From an uncultured Eubacteriales bacterium (GTDB lineage Bacteria > Bacillota > Clostridia > Christensenellales > Aristaeellaceae), in the NCBI GenBank assembly GCA_902764285.1, contig CACWVN010000004.1, positions 1 through 53,557 on the forward strand: a stretch of DNA of 53,557 nucleotides, written 5' to 3'. Below are positions 8,541 through 16,493 of this stretch, piece by piece; position 1 is the first letter of the stretch, and each line of letters opens with the position of its first letter. A program made the translations under genes and the position numbers. The notes under the pieces are model-generated. The model saw only the letters and a list, made by a program, of their open reading frames with translations, did no database searches and was not told the origin of the DNA.

Positions 8541-8622
8541 TGTGGTATAATGATTAGGAAAACGGAACGTTTTCCGGGTCGGCGGGCCCCGAAGGGCAGC
8601 ACGTCGACAATCATGGTATAAT
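8541..8622 (+). promoter_or_regulatory. Two extended -10 promoters with an intervening hairpin
   Basis: TGGTATAAT occurs twice, with TATAAT at 8546-8551 and 8617-8622. Neither has a good -35, but the upstream TG fits an extended -10. Between them GGAAAACG (8557-8564) pairs with CGTTTTCC (8568-8575). A transcript from the first promoter would carry this hairpin in its leader. Confidence 0.5.
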
Positions 8623-8653
8623 CCAGGCAAAACCAGGGAGAGGCGGACGTGCG

Positions 8654-10495
8654 ATGAAGAAGCTGAAATACTGCCTGCCGGCGGCACTGCAGCTCTTCGG
8701 CATGACGTTTGCGCTGGCCGAGGCGGGCGAGGGCGTGCGCGTGACGGGATCGAAGCTGCCGAGCATCATCGGCGGCATCGCGGCCATCGCCATCGGGCTG
8801 CTGATCACGATCGTCATGGTCGCCACCAAGGAAGGGCGCGCGATCGCCGTCACGCCCACGGGGCTGCCGATTCCCGTGCCGCTGATGCCGCTGATCATCG
8901 GCGTCGTCATCGGCCTGACGCTGTTCACCACCAAGCCGGACGACAGCTATACGCTGAACGGCGTGCGCTATTCGCTGGGCGAGAAATCCGCCGCAGCCGT
9001 GGGCTTCGCCAAGGGCGCGGACGTGCCGGAGGTCCTGAAGCTGCCTGCCGAGGTGGAGGGCCTGCCGCTGGAGAGCGTGCGGGGCTTCGGGGGAACCGCC
9101 GTGCGCGAGGTCGTGCTGCCGTATTCGCTGCGGAGACTCGACGACAAGGCCTTCAAGGACTGCGCCTCGCTGGAGACGGTGCGCTTCGAGGGCGGCGAGG
9201 AGCCGGCGGAAGAATTGCGGTGGCAGGGGCTGAAGATCGGCGACGAAGCCTTTTCCGGCTGCGCCGCGCTCCGGGACCTGTCCCTGCCGAAAAGCACCTC
9301 GGGCGTCGGCAGCCGGGCCTTCATGGGCTGCGCCGCGCTGACGCATATCGAACTGCCCGGAGCCTACGGCGGCGTCGGCAGCCGGGCCTTCTCCGGCTGC
9401 GGCGCGCTGAAGTCGGCGACGCTGTCGCCCGACATCCAGAGCATCGGCACGGAGGCGTTCGCGGGCTGCGCCGCGCTGGAATCGGTGCGGCTGGCGTTCG
9501 ACGAGGGCAAATCGTCGGCCGAGAGGTATCCTGGCGACCCGGGCGTGGAGCGCAGCGATTCCACCAAACTCGTGATCGGCGACCGCGCCTTTGAAAACTG
9601 CGCCGCGCTGCGCGTGATGGAGTTTCCCAGGGGAAACAGCATAAAGTCCATCGGCGAGCGGGCCTTCGCGGGCTGCGCGCGGATGGAGACCGAAGTGCCC
9701 GCCGCGCACTTGGAGAAGTACTGCTTTGAGGGCTGCGCCGCCCTGCGCTCCGTGGCGACAAACAAGGGACTGGCCATCGGCAACGACCGTATGACCGTGC
9801 CCGAGGGCGCCTTCAAGGGCTGCACTGGGCTGGTGATCGCCGATCTCAGAGGCATCGAGAAGATCGGGGCGGGCGCCTTTGAAAACTGCGCCGCGCTGCG
9901 GCAGGTGACGGCGACGTGGGCGGAAAACATCGGCGAGCGGGCCTTCGCGAACTGCCCGGCGCTGCAGGTCGTCGGCGTTACGGGTCTGAAAAAGCTGGCG
10001 AAGGACGCCTTCGAGGGCAGCGATAATGCCGTGATCTTCGACGGCAACGATGAAAAGACCCGGAAGCTGGCCGGGGATGCCGGCCTGAAAGCGGATGGCG
10101 GCTGGTGGTTCCAGTGCGAATACCTGCCGGACGGCAGCCTGCGTCTGACCGGCTGGCCGGAGGGCAGCGGGGACAGGACGGGCGCGTTCACCGTGCCGGG
10201 CGAATGGTGCGGCCTGCCGGTCAGCGCCGTGAACCTGTATGAACACCGCTACAACACGGAGTATTCACTCGGGCATGAGGAGATCATCGTGGAAGAGGGC
10301 GTCCGAACGCTGGAAGAGAGATGCTTCGAGAACTGGGAGAAAACGCTCCGGCGCATCCGCCTGCCCGGGAGCGTCGAGGCCATTGAAAGGGACGCGATCC
10401 CAAAGCTTTACGATCAGACGCTGACGGTGTACACCGACAATCCCGTCGCCGTCAAATATGCGCAGAGCCGGGGCTTTGCCGTGGCCGAACCCTGA
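8654..10495 (+). CDS. BspA-type leucine-rich repeat protein with N-terminal membrane segments
   Basis: 613 residues. Three hydrophobic segments (about 5-22, 36-57 and 74-92) precede a long array of BspA-type LRR_5 repeats. Each repeat has the form of a Gly/Ala-rich FxGCxAL core: DEAFSGCAALRDLSLP, SRAFMGCAALTHIELP, TEAFAGCAALESVRL. The array spans about residues 120-450, and two degenerate repeats lie near the C-terminus. BspA proteins are common in gut and oral bacteria, where some bind host matrix, but their ligands are mostly unknown. Three membrane segments rather than a simple signal peptide is unusual for this class. The gene appears monocistronic. Confidence 0.8.
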   Translation: MKKLKYCLPAALQLFGMTFALAEAGEGVRVTGSKLPSIIGGIAAIAIGLLITIVMVATKEGRAIAVTPTGLPIPVPLMPLIIGVVIGLTLFTTKPDDSYTLNGVRYSLGEKSAAAVGFAKGADVPEVLKLPAEVEGLPLESVRGFGGTAVREVVLPYSLRRLDDKAFKDCASLETVRFEGGEEPAEELRWQGLKIGDEAFSGCAALRDLSLPKSTSGVGSRAFMGCAALTHIELPGAYGGVGSRAFSGCGALKSATLSPDIQSIGTEAFAGCAALESVRLAFDEGKSSAERYPGDPGVERSDSTKLVIGDRAFENCAALRVMEFPRGNSIKSIGERAFAGCARMETEVPAAHLEKYCFEGCAALRSVATNKGLAIGNDRMTVPEGAFKGCTGLVIADLRGIEKIGAGAFENCAALRQVTATWAENIGERAFANCPALQVVGVTGLKKLAKDAFEGSDNAVIFDGNDEKTRKLAGDAGLKADGGWWFQCEYLPDGSLRLTGWPEGSGDRTGAFTVPGEWCGLPVSAVNLYEHRYNTEYSLGHEEIIVEEGVRTLEERCFENWEKTLRRIRLPGSVEAIERDAIPKLYDQTLTVYTDNPVAVKYAQSRGFAVAEP

Positions 10496-10538
10496 CGCCG
10501 CGCTTCCCTTTCGGGGCCGGCCTGGGCGGAAATTGTGC

Positions 10539-10567
10539 TTGACATTCCGCACTCCCGTGTGTATAAT
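10539..10567 (+). promoter_or_regulatory. Consensus sigma-A promoter of tRNA-Leu
   Basis: Perfect TTGACA (10539-10544), 17-base spacer and perfect TATAAT (10562-10567). The tRNA begins 13 bases after the -10. Confidence 0.92.
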
Positions 10568-10579
10568 GACAATGGTTAT

Positions 10580-10662
10580 GCGGCCGTGGCGGAATAGGCA
10601 TACGCGCACGTTTGAGGGGCGTGTGGGAGACCGTACGGGTTCAAGTCCCGTCGGCCGCACCA
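10580..10662 (+). tRNA. tRNA-Leu (anticodon GAG)
   Basis: 83 bases including an encoded CCA. The acceptor stem is GCGGCCG with CGGCCGC. The D arm is GCG...CGC. The anticodon stem CACGU/GCGUG holds the loop UUGAGGG, giving anticodon GAG, which reads CUC and CUU. A long variable arm typical of leucine tRNAs follows, then the T arm ACGGG-UUCAAGU-CCCGU. Confidence 0.95.
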
Positions 10663-10666
10663 GTTT

Positions 10667-10695
10667 AGCCTCAGCATGTTTGTCTGGGGCTTTTT
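10667..10695 (+). terminator. Terminator of tRNA-Leu
   Basis: AGCCTCAG (10667-10674) pairs with CTGGGGCT (10684-10691, one G-T pair), followed directly by a T run. Confidence 0.8.
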
Positions 10696-10917
10696 CGGAA
10701 TTATGCAGGGCTGCGCCCTGTTTATCAAGCGAGAACCGTGTTCTGGTATCTCGGTCCGTATTACGGCGGAAAGGAGGAAAGCGGTTCGCAGTTCTGCGTT
10801 TCGTCCGAACCGGCGAATTGAGACAGTATCCCGCAGGATTCTATCCTGTCAAAAATGGACAACCGATCGGCAACCCGTCGCATTGAACGAACACATTGAA
10901 GAATAGGAGTGAACACC

Positions 10918-11442
10918 ATGCGTAACTTCAACCTCAAAAAGACCGTAGTCGTCTGCTTCGCTTTCGCGCTCATGCTCGCCATGGTCCTCGGAAGCACCGC
11001 CGTCGCCGAGAAGGCCCAGCTGCGCTCCACCCAGAACTTCCTCGATTTCCTCGATTCGAAGGGGATCAAGTACACCTACGCCGGCATGACCGATGACGGC
11101 GACCGCGAGATCGTCAGAGTCGGCTACACGCTGGACAACTATCCCTCGCTGGACTGCAACCTGTTCTTCAAGAACGATTGCGAGGAAGTCAGCCTGCGCA
11201 TCTGGAACATCGTCACCACGACCGCCGGCAAGAATCACGTGCTCTCCACGCTGAATTCCCTGAACGCCGCCTACAAGTTCGTGAAGTTCGTGCTGGACGA
11301 GTCCGATTCCACCGTCCAGGCCGAGATCGATATCTACATCGACGGCGATCATTGCGGACGTTCCGTGTATGACGCCATGATGGCCGCCTTCAACGTGACG
11401 GACAACGATGACGCGGCTGCCCAGCTCCACGCCCTGGAATAG
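10918..11442 (+). CDS. Secreted YbjN-like protein
   Basis: 174 residues from the ATG at 10918, which has AGGAGTG upstream; a GTG at 10909 overlaps that site and is less likely. A signal peptide is clear (about 1-30, ending STAVA before E). The mature part (FLDFLDSKGIKYTYAG, IVRVGYTLDNYP, VSLRIWNIVTT, AAYKFVKFVLDESDSTVQAE, FNVTDNDDAA) has the alternating strand-helix pattern of YbjN/type III chaperone-like folds. Cytoplasmic YbjN has been linked to stress and motility control, but a secreted version has no assigned role. The 220 bases upstream hold a short hairpin (10708-10722) and no convincing promoter. Confidence 0.6.
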   Translation: MRNFNLKKTVVVCFAFALMLAMVLGSTAVAEKAQLRSTQNFLDFLDSKGIKYTYAGMTDDGDREIVRVGYTLDNYPSLDCNLFFKNDCEEVSLRIWNIVTTTAGKNHVLSTLNSLNAAYKFVKFVLDESDSTVQAEIDIYIDGDHCGRSVYDAMMAAFNVTDNDDAAAQLHALE

Positions 11443-11448
11443 AAAAAC

Positions 11449-11513
11449 CGCGGTCCTGCAGGCTTGACGCCGGCATGACGCCGGAGTGCCTGTAAGCCCG
11501 CGCCGGACCGCGC
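11449..11513 (+). other. Nested inverted-repeat structure downstream of the YbjN-like gene
   Basis: CGCGGTCC (11449-11456) pairs with GGACCGCG (11506-11513). Inside it TGCAGGC (11457-11463) pairs with GCCTGTA (11488-11494), and CCGGC (11470-11474) with GCCGG (11480-11484). It has no T run and is followed by a separate terminator at 11527. It could be a 3' UTR structure or a small RNA. Confidence 0.45.
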
Positions 11514-11526
11514 AGCGGGTATAATC

Positions 11527-11558
11527 AGCCGCCCGGAGCCATCGCTCCGGGCGGCTTT
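11527..11558 (+). terminator. Terminator after the YbjN-like gene
   Basis: AGCCGCCCGGAGC (11527-11539) and GCTCCGGGCGGCT (11544-11556) form a 13-bp perfect stem with a CATC loop, followed by TT. Confidence 0.7.
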
Positions 11559-11568
11559 GGATCATTCC

Positions 11569-11606
11569 AAAGGGGCTCCAGTCATTCGACTGAAGCCCCT
11601 TTCTTT
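11569..11606. terminator. Bidirectional terminator before the repeat-protein gene end
   Basis: AAAGGGGCT (11569-11577) pairs with AGCCCCTTT (11594-11602), extended by CAGTC/GACTG inside. It has an A run on one side and T-rich sequence on the other, fitting the convergent genes. Confidence 0.8.
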
Positions 11607-11614
11607 GTCGGCGC

Positions 11615-12514
11615 TTATTCCTCTTCGGTGGGCTCCTCCAGGGCGTCCTTTATCTCGCCGGCCACTTCCGCGGCGCCTTCGGCGACTTCCGCGGCCTTGT
11701 CCTTCACGGCGTCGGCGGCCTTGTCGAGGATGTTCTCGGCCTTCTCCGCGGGCGCTTCCACGGCGTCCTTTATTTCGCCGGCCACTTCCGCGGCGCCTTC
11801 GGCGACCTCCGCGGCCTTGTCCTTCACGGCGTCGGCGGCCTTGTCCAGCAGGTTCTCGGCCTTTTCCGCCGATTCGGAGGCGGTGCCCGTCACCTGCTCG
11901 TACACGTCCTTGACCTTATTGGACAGGTTCTTCATATTCTCGCCCAACGCTTCCTGCACCTGGCCGGCGGCCTCGTGCAGCTTTTCGGCGGCGGTGTGGG
12001 CGGCATCGGCGACGTCCTGCAGGGGCGCGGCCGGCGCTTCCTCGGCCTTGGGCTTGAGCGTATCGGCGTATTTATTCTGGATGAAATCGTGGATGGAATC
12101 GGTGCCGGTGGCCGCGGCGGCGCGGATTTCGCTGACCTGCGCCTTGACCTCCTGGTCGATCTGCGCGCGCACGTCCTGCGCGGCGTCGGCGGTTTCGCCG
12201 GCCTTGCCCAGCGCCTGCTGGGCCTTGTCCTTGATGCCCTTGGCGGCGTCGACGATCTTTTCGTCGATGTCGGTCTTGTCCAGCATGGCCTTGGCCTTAT
12301 CCTTGATGCCCTTGGCGGCGTCCACGATCTTCTCGTCGATGTCGGTCTTGTCCAGCACGGCCTGGGCCTTGTCCTTGATGCCCTTGGCGGCGTCCACGAT
12401 CTTTTCATCGATATCGGTCTTGTCCAGCAAATCCTTCGCGCCGTCCACGGCCTTGGAGCCGAGATGCGTCAGCTTGGAGACCGCCTTGTTGAGTCCGTCC
12501 ATCAAACCTGCCAT
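11615..12514 (-). CDS. Amphipathic-helix repeat protein (LEA/apolipoprotein-like)
   Basis: 299 residues with no signal peptide or membrane helix, so probably cytoplasmic. Almost the whole chain is Ala/Lys/Glu/Asp-rich helix. Residues 29-100 are three near-identical 24-residue units (LDKTDIDEKIVDAAKGIKDK). The C-terminus has two 40-residue units, each containing LLDKAADAVKDKAAEVAEG or its Ile variant and ending GEIKDA. The middle (about 105-210) is irregular helix with a Pro-rich patch. Composition and periodicity resemble late-embryogenesis-abundant or phasin/apolipoprotein-like helices that coat membranes or protect against drying, but no family can be named from sequence alone. GAGGAGG precedes the ATG at 12514. 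Confidence 0.75.
   Translation of the reverse strand: MAGLMDGLNKAVSKLTHLGSKAVDGAKDLLDKTDIDEKIVDAAKGIKDKAQAVLDKTDIDEKIVDAAKGIKDKAKAMLDKTDIDEKIVDAAKGIKDKAQQALGKAGETADAAQDVRAQIDQEVKAQVSEIRAAAATGTDSIHDFIQNKYADTLKPKAEEAPAAPLQDVADAAHTAAEKLHEAAGQVQEALGENMKNLSNKVKDVYEQVTGTASESAEKAENLLDKAADAVKDKAAEVAEGAAEVAGEIKDAVEAPAEKAENILDKAADAVKDKAAEVAEGAAEVAGEIKDALEEPTEEE
11641..11880. repeat. Two 120-bp direct repeats inside the helix-repeat gene
   Basis: Bases 11641-11760 and 11761-11880 are close copies, with identity fading near the end of the second. They encode the two 40-residue C-terminal units, so this is a coding repeat kept in frame. Confidence 0.85.
12221..12436. repeat. Three 72-bp direct repeats inside the helix-repeat gene
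   Basis: Units begin at 12221, 12293 and 12365 with only a few silent or conservative changes. Each encodes one 24-residue unit. Confidence 0.88.
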
Positions 12515-12549
12515 GATTATTCCTCCTCGTTAGCATATTACCTGAATGT

Positions 12550-12578
12550 ATTATACCAAATTTTACGCCGCGTTGCAA
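12550..12578 (-). promoter_or_regulatory. Promoter of the helix-repeat gene
   Basis: Reading the minus strand: -35 TTGCAA (12573-12578), 17-base spacer, perfect -10 TATAAT (12550-12555). Confidence 0.82.
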
Positions 12579-12594
12579 GCGGCAGGAACGGCGC

Positions 12595-12623
12595 TTGAAT
12601 AATTCCGCCGCGCGTGATATGAT
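12595..12623 (+). promoter_or_regulatory. Promoter of the flavin reductase/HD operon
   Basis: -35 TTGAAT (12595-12600), 17-base spacer, -10 TATGAT (12618-12623). It is arranged back to back with the minus promoter, only 16 bases away. Confidence 0.75.
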
Positions 12624-12668
12624 GGAGCCAAAACCGGGCCCGCGGGCCGCGGAGAGGAGCGGATTGCG

Positions 12669-13187
12669 ATGCGCGAAATAGCTTACGGAGACTTGCGGAT
12701 CAACCCGATGACGATGTTCGGCGACGAATGGCTGGCGCTGGCGGCGGGAAACGAAGGCGGCTGGAACGCCATGACCGTGGCCTGGGGCCATCTCGGCGCG
12801 ATCTGGGGCCGCCCCGGCCGGCCCGGCAGCCTGCCCACTGCGGTGGTCTACGTGCGGCCCAGCCGCTATACCAAGGAATTTATGGACCGGGAGGGCCAGT
12901 TCACGCTGAGCCTGTTCGGCCCGGAGCGCCGCAAGGCGCTGGCGGCCATCGGCTCCCGTTCCGGCCGCGACGGCGACAAGTGCGCCGAGGCCGGGCTTTC
13001 GCCGGTGTTCGACGGCGGCACCGTATACCTGGACGGCGCGAAGCTGGTGCTGGTGTGCCGGAAGCTGTATCAGGCGCCGCTGGCGGCGGAGGGCTTTGTG
13101 GAGCCGGGGCTGCTGGACGCCAATTATCCCGAGCGCGACCTGCACGAGATGTACGTGGGCGAGATCACCCGCGTGCTGGTGCCGTGA
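12669..13187 (+). CDS. Flavin reductase-like (FMN-binding split-barrel) protein
   Basis: 172 residues with the pattern of the flavin reductase-like domain. WLALAAGNEGGWNAMTVAWG gives the strand and loop that usually hold FMN. YVRPSRYTKEFMDREGQFTL SLF contains the family's RxxxYT segment, and the C-terminus has the YVGEITRVL strand. Relatives bind FMN and either reduce flavin with NAD(P)H or act as electron carriers in anaerobes. The substrate cannot be told from sequence. Its stop overlaps the GTG of the next gene (GTGA), so the two are co-translated. Confidence 0.82.
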   Translation: MREIAYGDLRINPMTMFGDEWLALAAGNEGGWNAMTVAWGHLGAIWGRPGRPGSLPTAVVYVRPSRYTKEFMDREGQFTLSLFGPERRKALAAIGSRSGRDGDKCAEAGLSPVFDGGTVYLDGAKLVLVCRKLYQAPLAAEGFVEPGLLDANYPERDLHEMYVGEITRVLVP

Positions 13188-14185
13188 CCGCGCAGGCGCC
13201 GCTACTGGCGGTCTATCACCCGGAGATCCCGGATTTCCTCGGGCCGTTCTGCGAAACGGCGCCCATGCGGCGGCTGACGGGCGTGGGCATGAACTGCGGC
13301 TGCGAATACACGGCCTTTCGCCGGTTTGCGGGATTGCGGCCCTATTCCCGGTTCCGCCACAGCCTGGGCGCGGCGCTGATCACCTGGCATTTCACCGGCG
13401 ACCGGGCGCAGGCGCTGGCGGCGCTGTTCCACGACGTCGCCACGCCGGTGTTCGCCCATGTGATCGATTTCCTGCGGGGCGATTACCTGGTCCAGGAGGC
13501 CACCGAGGACGGCACCGAGCGGATCCTGCGGGAATCCGCGGAGATCGAGCGGCTGCTGGCGGCGCAGGGGCTGGCGGTGGACGACGTGAAGGACTACCAC
13601 CGCTATCCCATCGCCGACAACGATTCGCCGCGGCTGTCCGCCGACCGGCTGGAATACACGCTGGGCAACCTGGAAAACTACGGGATCCGGGCGATCGAGG
13701 AGCTGGCGCGCTGGTACGGCGGCCTGACGGTGGCTCGGGCGGAGGACGGCGCGCCGGAGCTGGCCTTTGTCCGCGGGGATGTCGCCCGGGCGTTTGCGCG
13801 GGACGCCTTGCGGTGCGCGCGCATCTGCGTGTCCGGCGAGGACCGCTACGCCATGCAGCGGCTGTCCGAGCTGGTGGGAGAGGCGCTGGAGCGCGGCGCG
13901 ATCGGCGAGGAAGATCTGTATACCACCGAGCCGCGGGTCATCGCCCGCTTCGAGGCCGACCCGCAGATCCGCGCCCAGTGGCGGCGTTATTGCGGCTACA
14001 GCCGCATGGTCAGCGATCCCGCCGAGGCGCCCGAATCCGAAAGGCGGGTGATCCGCGCCAAGAAGCGGTACATCGACCCGCTGGTGGCCGGAGAGGGCCG
14101 GCTGTCCGAGATCGACGCCGGATTCCGGGCCGAGGTCCGCGCCTTCCTGGACGAATCCCAGGAGGGCTGGCTCTGCGCCACATAA
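13184..14185 (+). CDS. HD-superfamily phosphohydrolase
   Basis: 333 residues from a GTG at 13184 that overlaps the previous stop (GTGA). The open frame runs further upstream, but only from this point does it match the family and avoid a 450-base overlap. RFRHSLGAALITWHF supplies the first His and LAALFHDVATPVFAH the HD doublet. Later Asp residues (DNDSPRLSADRLEYTLGNL) complete a metal site as in dGTPase/SpoT-like HD proteins. It resembles stand-alone HD hydrolases that act on nucleotides. Substrate is unknown; coupling to a flavoprotein gives no obvious clue. Confidence 0.82.
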   Translation: MTAQAPLLAVYHPEIPDFLGPFCETAPMRRLTGVGMNCGCEYTAFRRFAGLRPYSRFRHSLGAALITWHFTGDRAQALAALFHDVATPVFAHVIDFLRGDYLVQEATEDGTERILRESAEIERLLAAQGLAVDDVKDYHRYPIADNDSPRLSADRLEYTLGNLENYGIRAIEELARWYGGLTVARAEDGAPELAFVRGDVARAFARDALRCARICVSGEDRYAMQRLSELVGEALERGAIGEEDLYTTEPRVIARFEADPQIRAQWRRYCGYSRMVSDPAEAPESERRVIRAKKRYIDPLVAGEGRLSEIDAGFRAEVRAFLDESQEGWLCAT

Positions 14186-14209
14186 TTTGCGTTTTTGCCG
14201 GGAAAACCC

Positions 14210-14238
14210 TTGATTGAATCCGCCGCATCCGTTACAAT
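14210..14238 (+). promoter_or_regulatory. Promoter of the alpha-galactosidase gene
   Basis: -35 TTGATT (14210-14215), 17-base spacer, -10 TACAAT (14233-14238). Confidence 0.72.
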
Positions 14239-14299
14239 GGATGTGGCGTTTTGCGGCGTGCGGCGCCGGAACAACCATTCCACAAAGGAGCGAATACTC

Positions 14300-16474
14300 A
14301 TGGCGGAAATCATTCGGGAGGACGGCCTTTTTCACCTTCGCAACGATGCCATCAGCTACGTGATGCGCGAGATGCCCGGCGGCGTGCTGGCGCACCTGTA
14401 CGCCGGGCCGCGGCTGGCGCGCGTGAACGCGGCGAACCTGCTGGCCCACGCCGGCATGCCGGCGGACGGCACCTTTTCGGTGCAGGAGATGGCGCTGGAC
14501 AAGCTGCCCCGGGAATACCCGTCCTTCGGGCTGGGCGATATGCGCGAAGGCGCGCTGACGGTGCGCGCCGCCGACGGCACCACGGCCGTGGACCTGCGGC
14601 TGGAGACCGCGGAGATATTGGAGACCAAGCCCGCGCTGGAGGGCCTGCCCGCCACGTTCGGCGATGATTGCGCGGCGCTGCGGCTGACGCTGAAGGACGC
14701 GCACACCGGCCTTAAGGTGGAACTGAATTACGCGATCTACGACGACTGCCCCGCCGTGGTGCGCAGCGCGCGGCTGGTGAACGGCGGCGAAGCGCCGCTG
14801 ACGGTGACGCGGGCGTTCAGCCTGTGCCTGGACCTGCCGGACGACGACTGGCAGCTGATCACGCTGTCCGGCGGCTGGGCCCGGGAGCGCAGCGTCTACC
14901 GCCGGGCGCTGGTCCCCGGCGAACAGGGCGTATCCAGCCGCAACGGCGCCAGCAGCCTGCAGGCCTCGCCGTTCCTGGCGCTGGCCCGCCCGCAGGGCAC
15001 CGAATCCGCCGGCGAGGTCGTCGGCGCGGCGCTGATCTACAGCGGCAACTTCACCGCCACCGTCGCCGCCACCCAGTACGGCGCGGCGCGGGCGCAGATC
15101 GGCATCAACGACCGGGACTTCGCGTGGCAGCTGCTGCCCGGCGAGGCGCTCCAGACGCCGGAGGCTGCGCTGGTGTTCTCCGACGCGGGCATCGGCGGCA
15201 TGAGCCGCGGGTTCCACCGGCTGTGGCAGAACCACCTGCTGCCCCGGCGCTGGATGAACCGGCCCCGGCCGATCCTGCTGAACAGCTGGGAGGCCGCCTA
15301 TTTCGATTTCGACGAGGAGAAACTGGTATCCATCGCCGCCGCCGCTGCGGAGATGGGCGCGGAGCTGTTCGTGATGGACGACGGCTGGTTCGGCCGCCGC
15401 GACGACGACACCACGTCGCTGGGCGACTGGGACGTGGACGCGCGCAAGCTGCCCGGCGGGCTGGGCCGTCTGGGCGACCGCGTGCGGGCACTGGGCCTAC
15501 AGTTCGGCATCTGGATGGAGCCGGAGATGATCTCCCCGGAGAGCGAGCTCTACCGCGCGCATCCGGACTGGTGCCTGCGCATCCCGGGCCGCGAGGACAT
15601 CACCGGCCGCCACCAGCTGATCCTGGACATGGGCCGCGCGGACGTGCAGGATTTCGTGGTGGAATCCGTGTCGCGCACGCTGCGCGACAGCGGCGCTTCC
15701 TACCTGAAGTGGGACATGAACCGCAATTTCAGCAACATCGGCTCGGCGGTGCTGCCGCCCGAGCGGCAGGGCGAGGTGCCCCACCGGTACATGCTGGGCC
15801 TGTACGCCGTGATGGAGCGGCTGGTGCGGGCGTTCCCGGACGTGCTGTTCGAGGGCTGCTCGTCCGGCGGCGGGCGGTTTGACGCGGGCCTGCTGTACTA
15901 CGTGCCCCAGTACTGGTGCTCCGACGATACCGACGCGCTGCGCCGCTGCCGCATCCAGTACGGCACGTCGATGCTGTTCCCGCCGTCCACGATCGGCGCC
16001 CACGTCAGCGCCGTGCCGAACCACCAGACCGGTGTGGTCACGCCGCTGGAGACCCGGTTCGCCGTGGCGCTGGGCGGCACGTTCGGCTACGAGCTGGACC
16101 CGCGCGCGCTGTCCCCGGAGGAGCGCGAGGCGCTGCGCGGCCAGGTGGCCTTCGCGAGCGAGACCCAGATGCTGCGGCTGTACGGCGATTTCTACCGGCT
16201 CGTCTCGCCGTTCGAGGGCGATATGACGGCCTGGATGTCCGTTTCCGCCGACAGGGCTGAAGCGCTTCTGACGGTGGTGCGCGACCTGTCCCATCCCAAC
16301 AGCATGCCGCCGATGGTGCGCCTGCAGGGCCTGGACGCCGCGAAGCGCTATCGCGTGCGGGAGACCGGCGAGGTCTACGGCGGCGACGAACTGATGCGGA
16401 TCGGACTGTGCTGCCCGCTGGGCAACGGCATCGCCGCGTCGCTGGTCTACCGGCTGGCGGCGGTCGAGGAATGA
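14300..16474 (+). CDS. GH36 alpha-galactosidase
   Basis: 724 residues, normal for the bacterial GH36 tetrameric type. It hydrolyses terminal alpha-1,6-galactose from raffinose-type sugars and galactomannan fragments. It has an N-terminal beta-supersandwich (about 1-310), a catalytic barrel opening with ILLNSWEAAYFDFDEEKL, and a C-terminal beta domain. The nucleophile Asp is in YLKWDMNRNFS (about 472). The acid/base Asp is in WCSDDTDALRR (about 542), after the GCSSGGGRFD substrate loop. FVMDDGWFGRRDDD is also typical. No signal peptide, so it acts on imported sugars. The ATG at 14300 has AAAGGAG 9 bases upstream. It forms an operon with the esterase 19 bases downstream. Confidence 0.94.
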   Translation: MAEIIREDGLFHLRNDAISYVMREMPGGVLAHLYAGPRLARVNAANLLAHAGMPADGTFSVQEMALDKLPREYPSFGLGDMREGALTVRAADGTTAVDLRLETAEILETKPALEGLPATFGDDCAALRLTLKDAHTGLKVELNYAIYDDCPAVVRSARLVNGGEAPLTVTRAFSLCLDLPDDDWQLITLSGGWARERSVYRRALVPGEQGVSSRNGASSLQASPFLALARPQGTESAGEVVGAALIYSGNFTATVAATQYGAARAQIGINDRDFAWQLLPGEALQTPEAALVFSDAGIGGMSRGFHRLWQNHLLPRRWMNRPRPILLNSWEAAYFDFDEEKLVSIAAAAAEMGAELFVMDDGWFGRRDDDTTSLGDWDVDARKLPGGLGRLGDRVRALGLQFGIWMEPEMISPESELYRAHPDWCLRIPGREDITGRHQLILDMGRADVQDFVVESVSRTLRDSGASYLKWDMNRNFSNIGSAVLPPERQGEVPHRYMLGLYAVMERLVRAFPDVLFEGCSSGGGRFDAGLLYYVPQYWCSDDTDALRRCRIQYGTSMLFPPSTIGAHVSAVPNHQTGVVTPLETRFAVALGGTFGYELDPRALSPEEREALRGQVAFASETQMLRLYGDFYRLVSPFEGDMTAWMSVSADRAEALLTVVRDLSHPNSMPPMVRLQGLDAAKRYRVRETGEVYGGDELMRIGLCCPLGNGIAASLVYRLAAVEE

Positions 16475-16493
16475 TGAAACGGGGGAATGGAGC

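Noticed and set aside
10696..10917. Possible riboswitch or promoter between tRNA-Leu and the YbjN-like gene
   Set aside because: Only a 5-bp hairpin (10708-10722) and weak promoter-like hexamers are seen; nothing matches a known element.
11464..11525. TTGACG with TATAAT at 11520-11525 as a promoter
   Set aside because: The boxes are about 50 bases apart, and the TATAAT lies just before a terminator with no gene after it.
11641..12436. Regular direct repeats that might suggest a CRISPR or satellite array
   Set aside because: Units are 72 and 120 bp, contiguous without spacers, and stay in frame within one protein.
13202..15235. 677-residue open frame on - opposite the HD hydrolase and GH36 genes
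   Set aside because: Arg/Gln/His-rich shadow; the plus strand has clear families and start sites.
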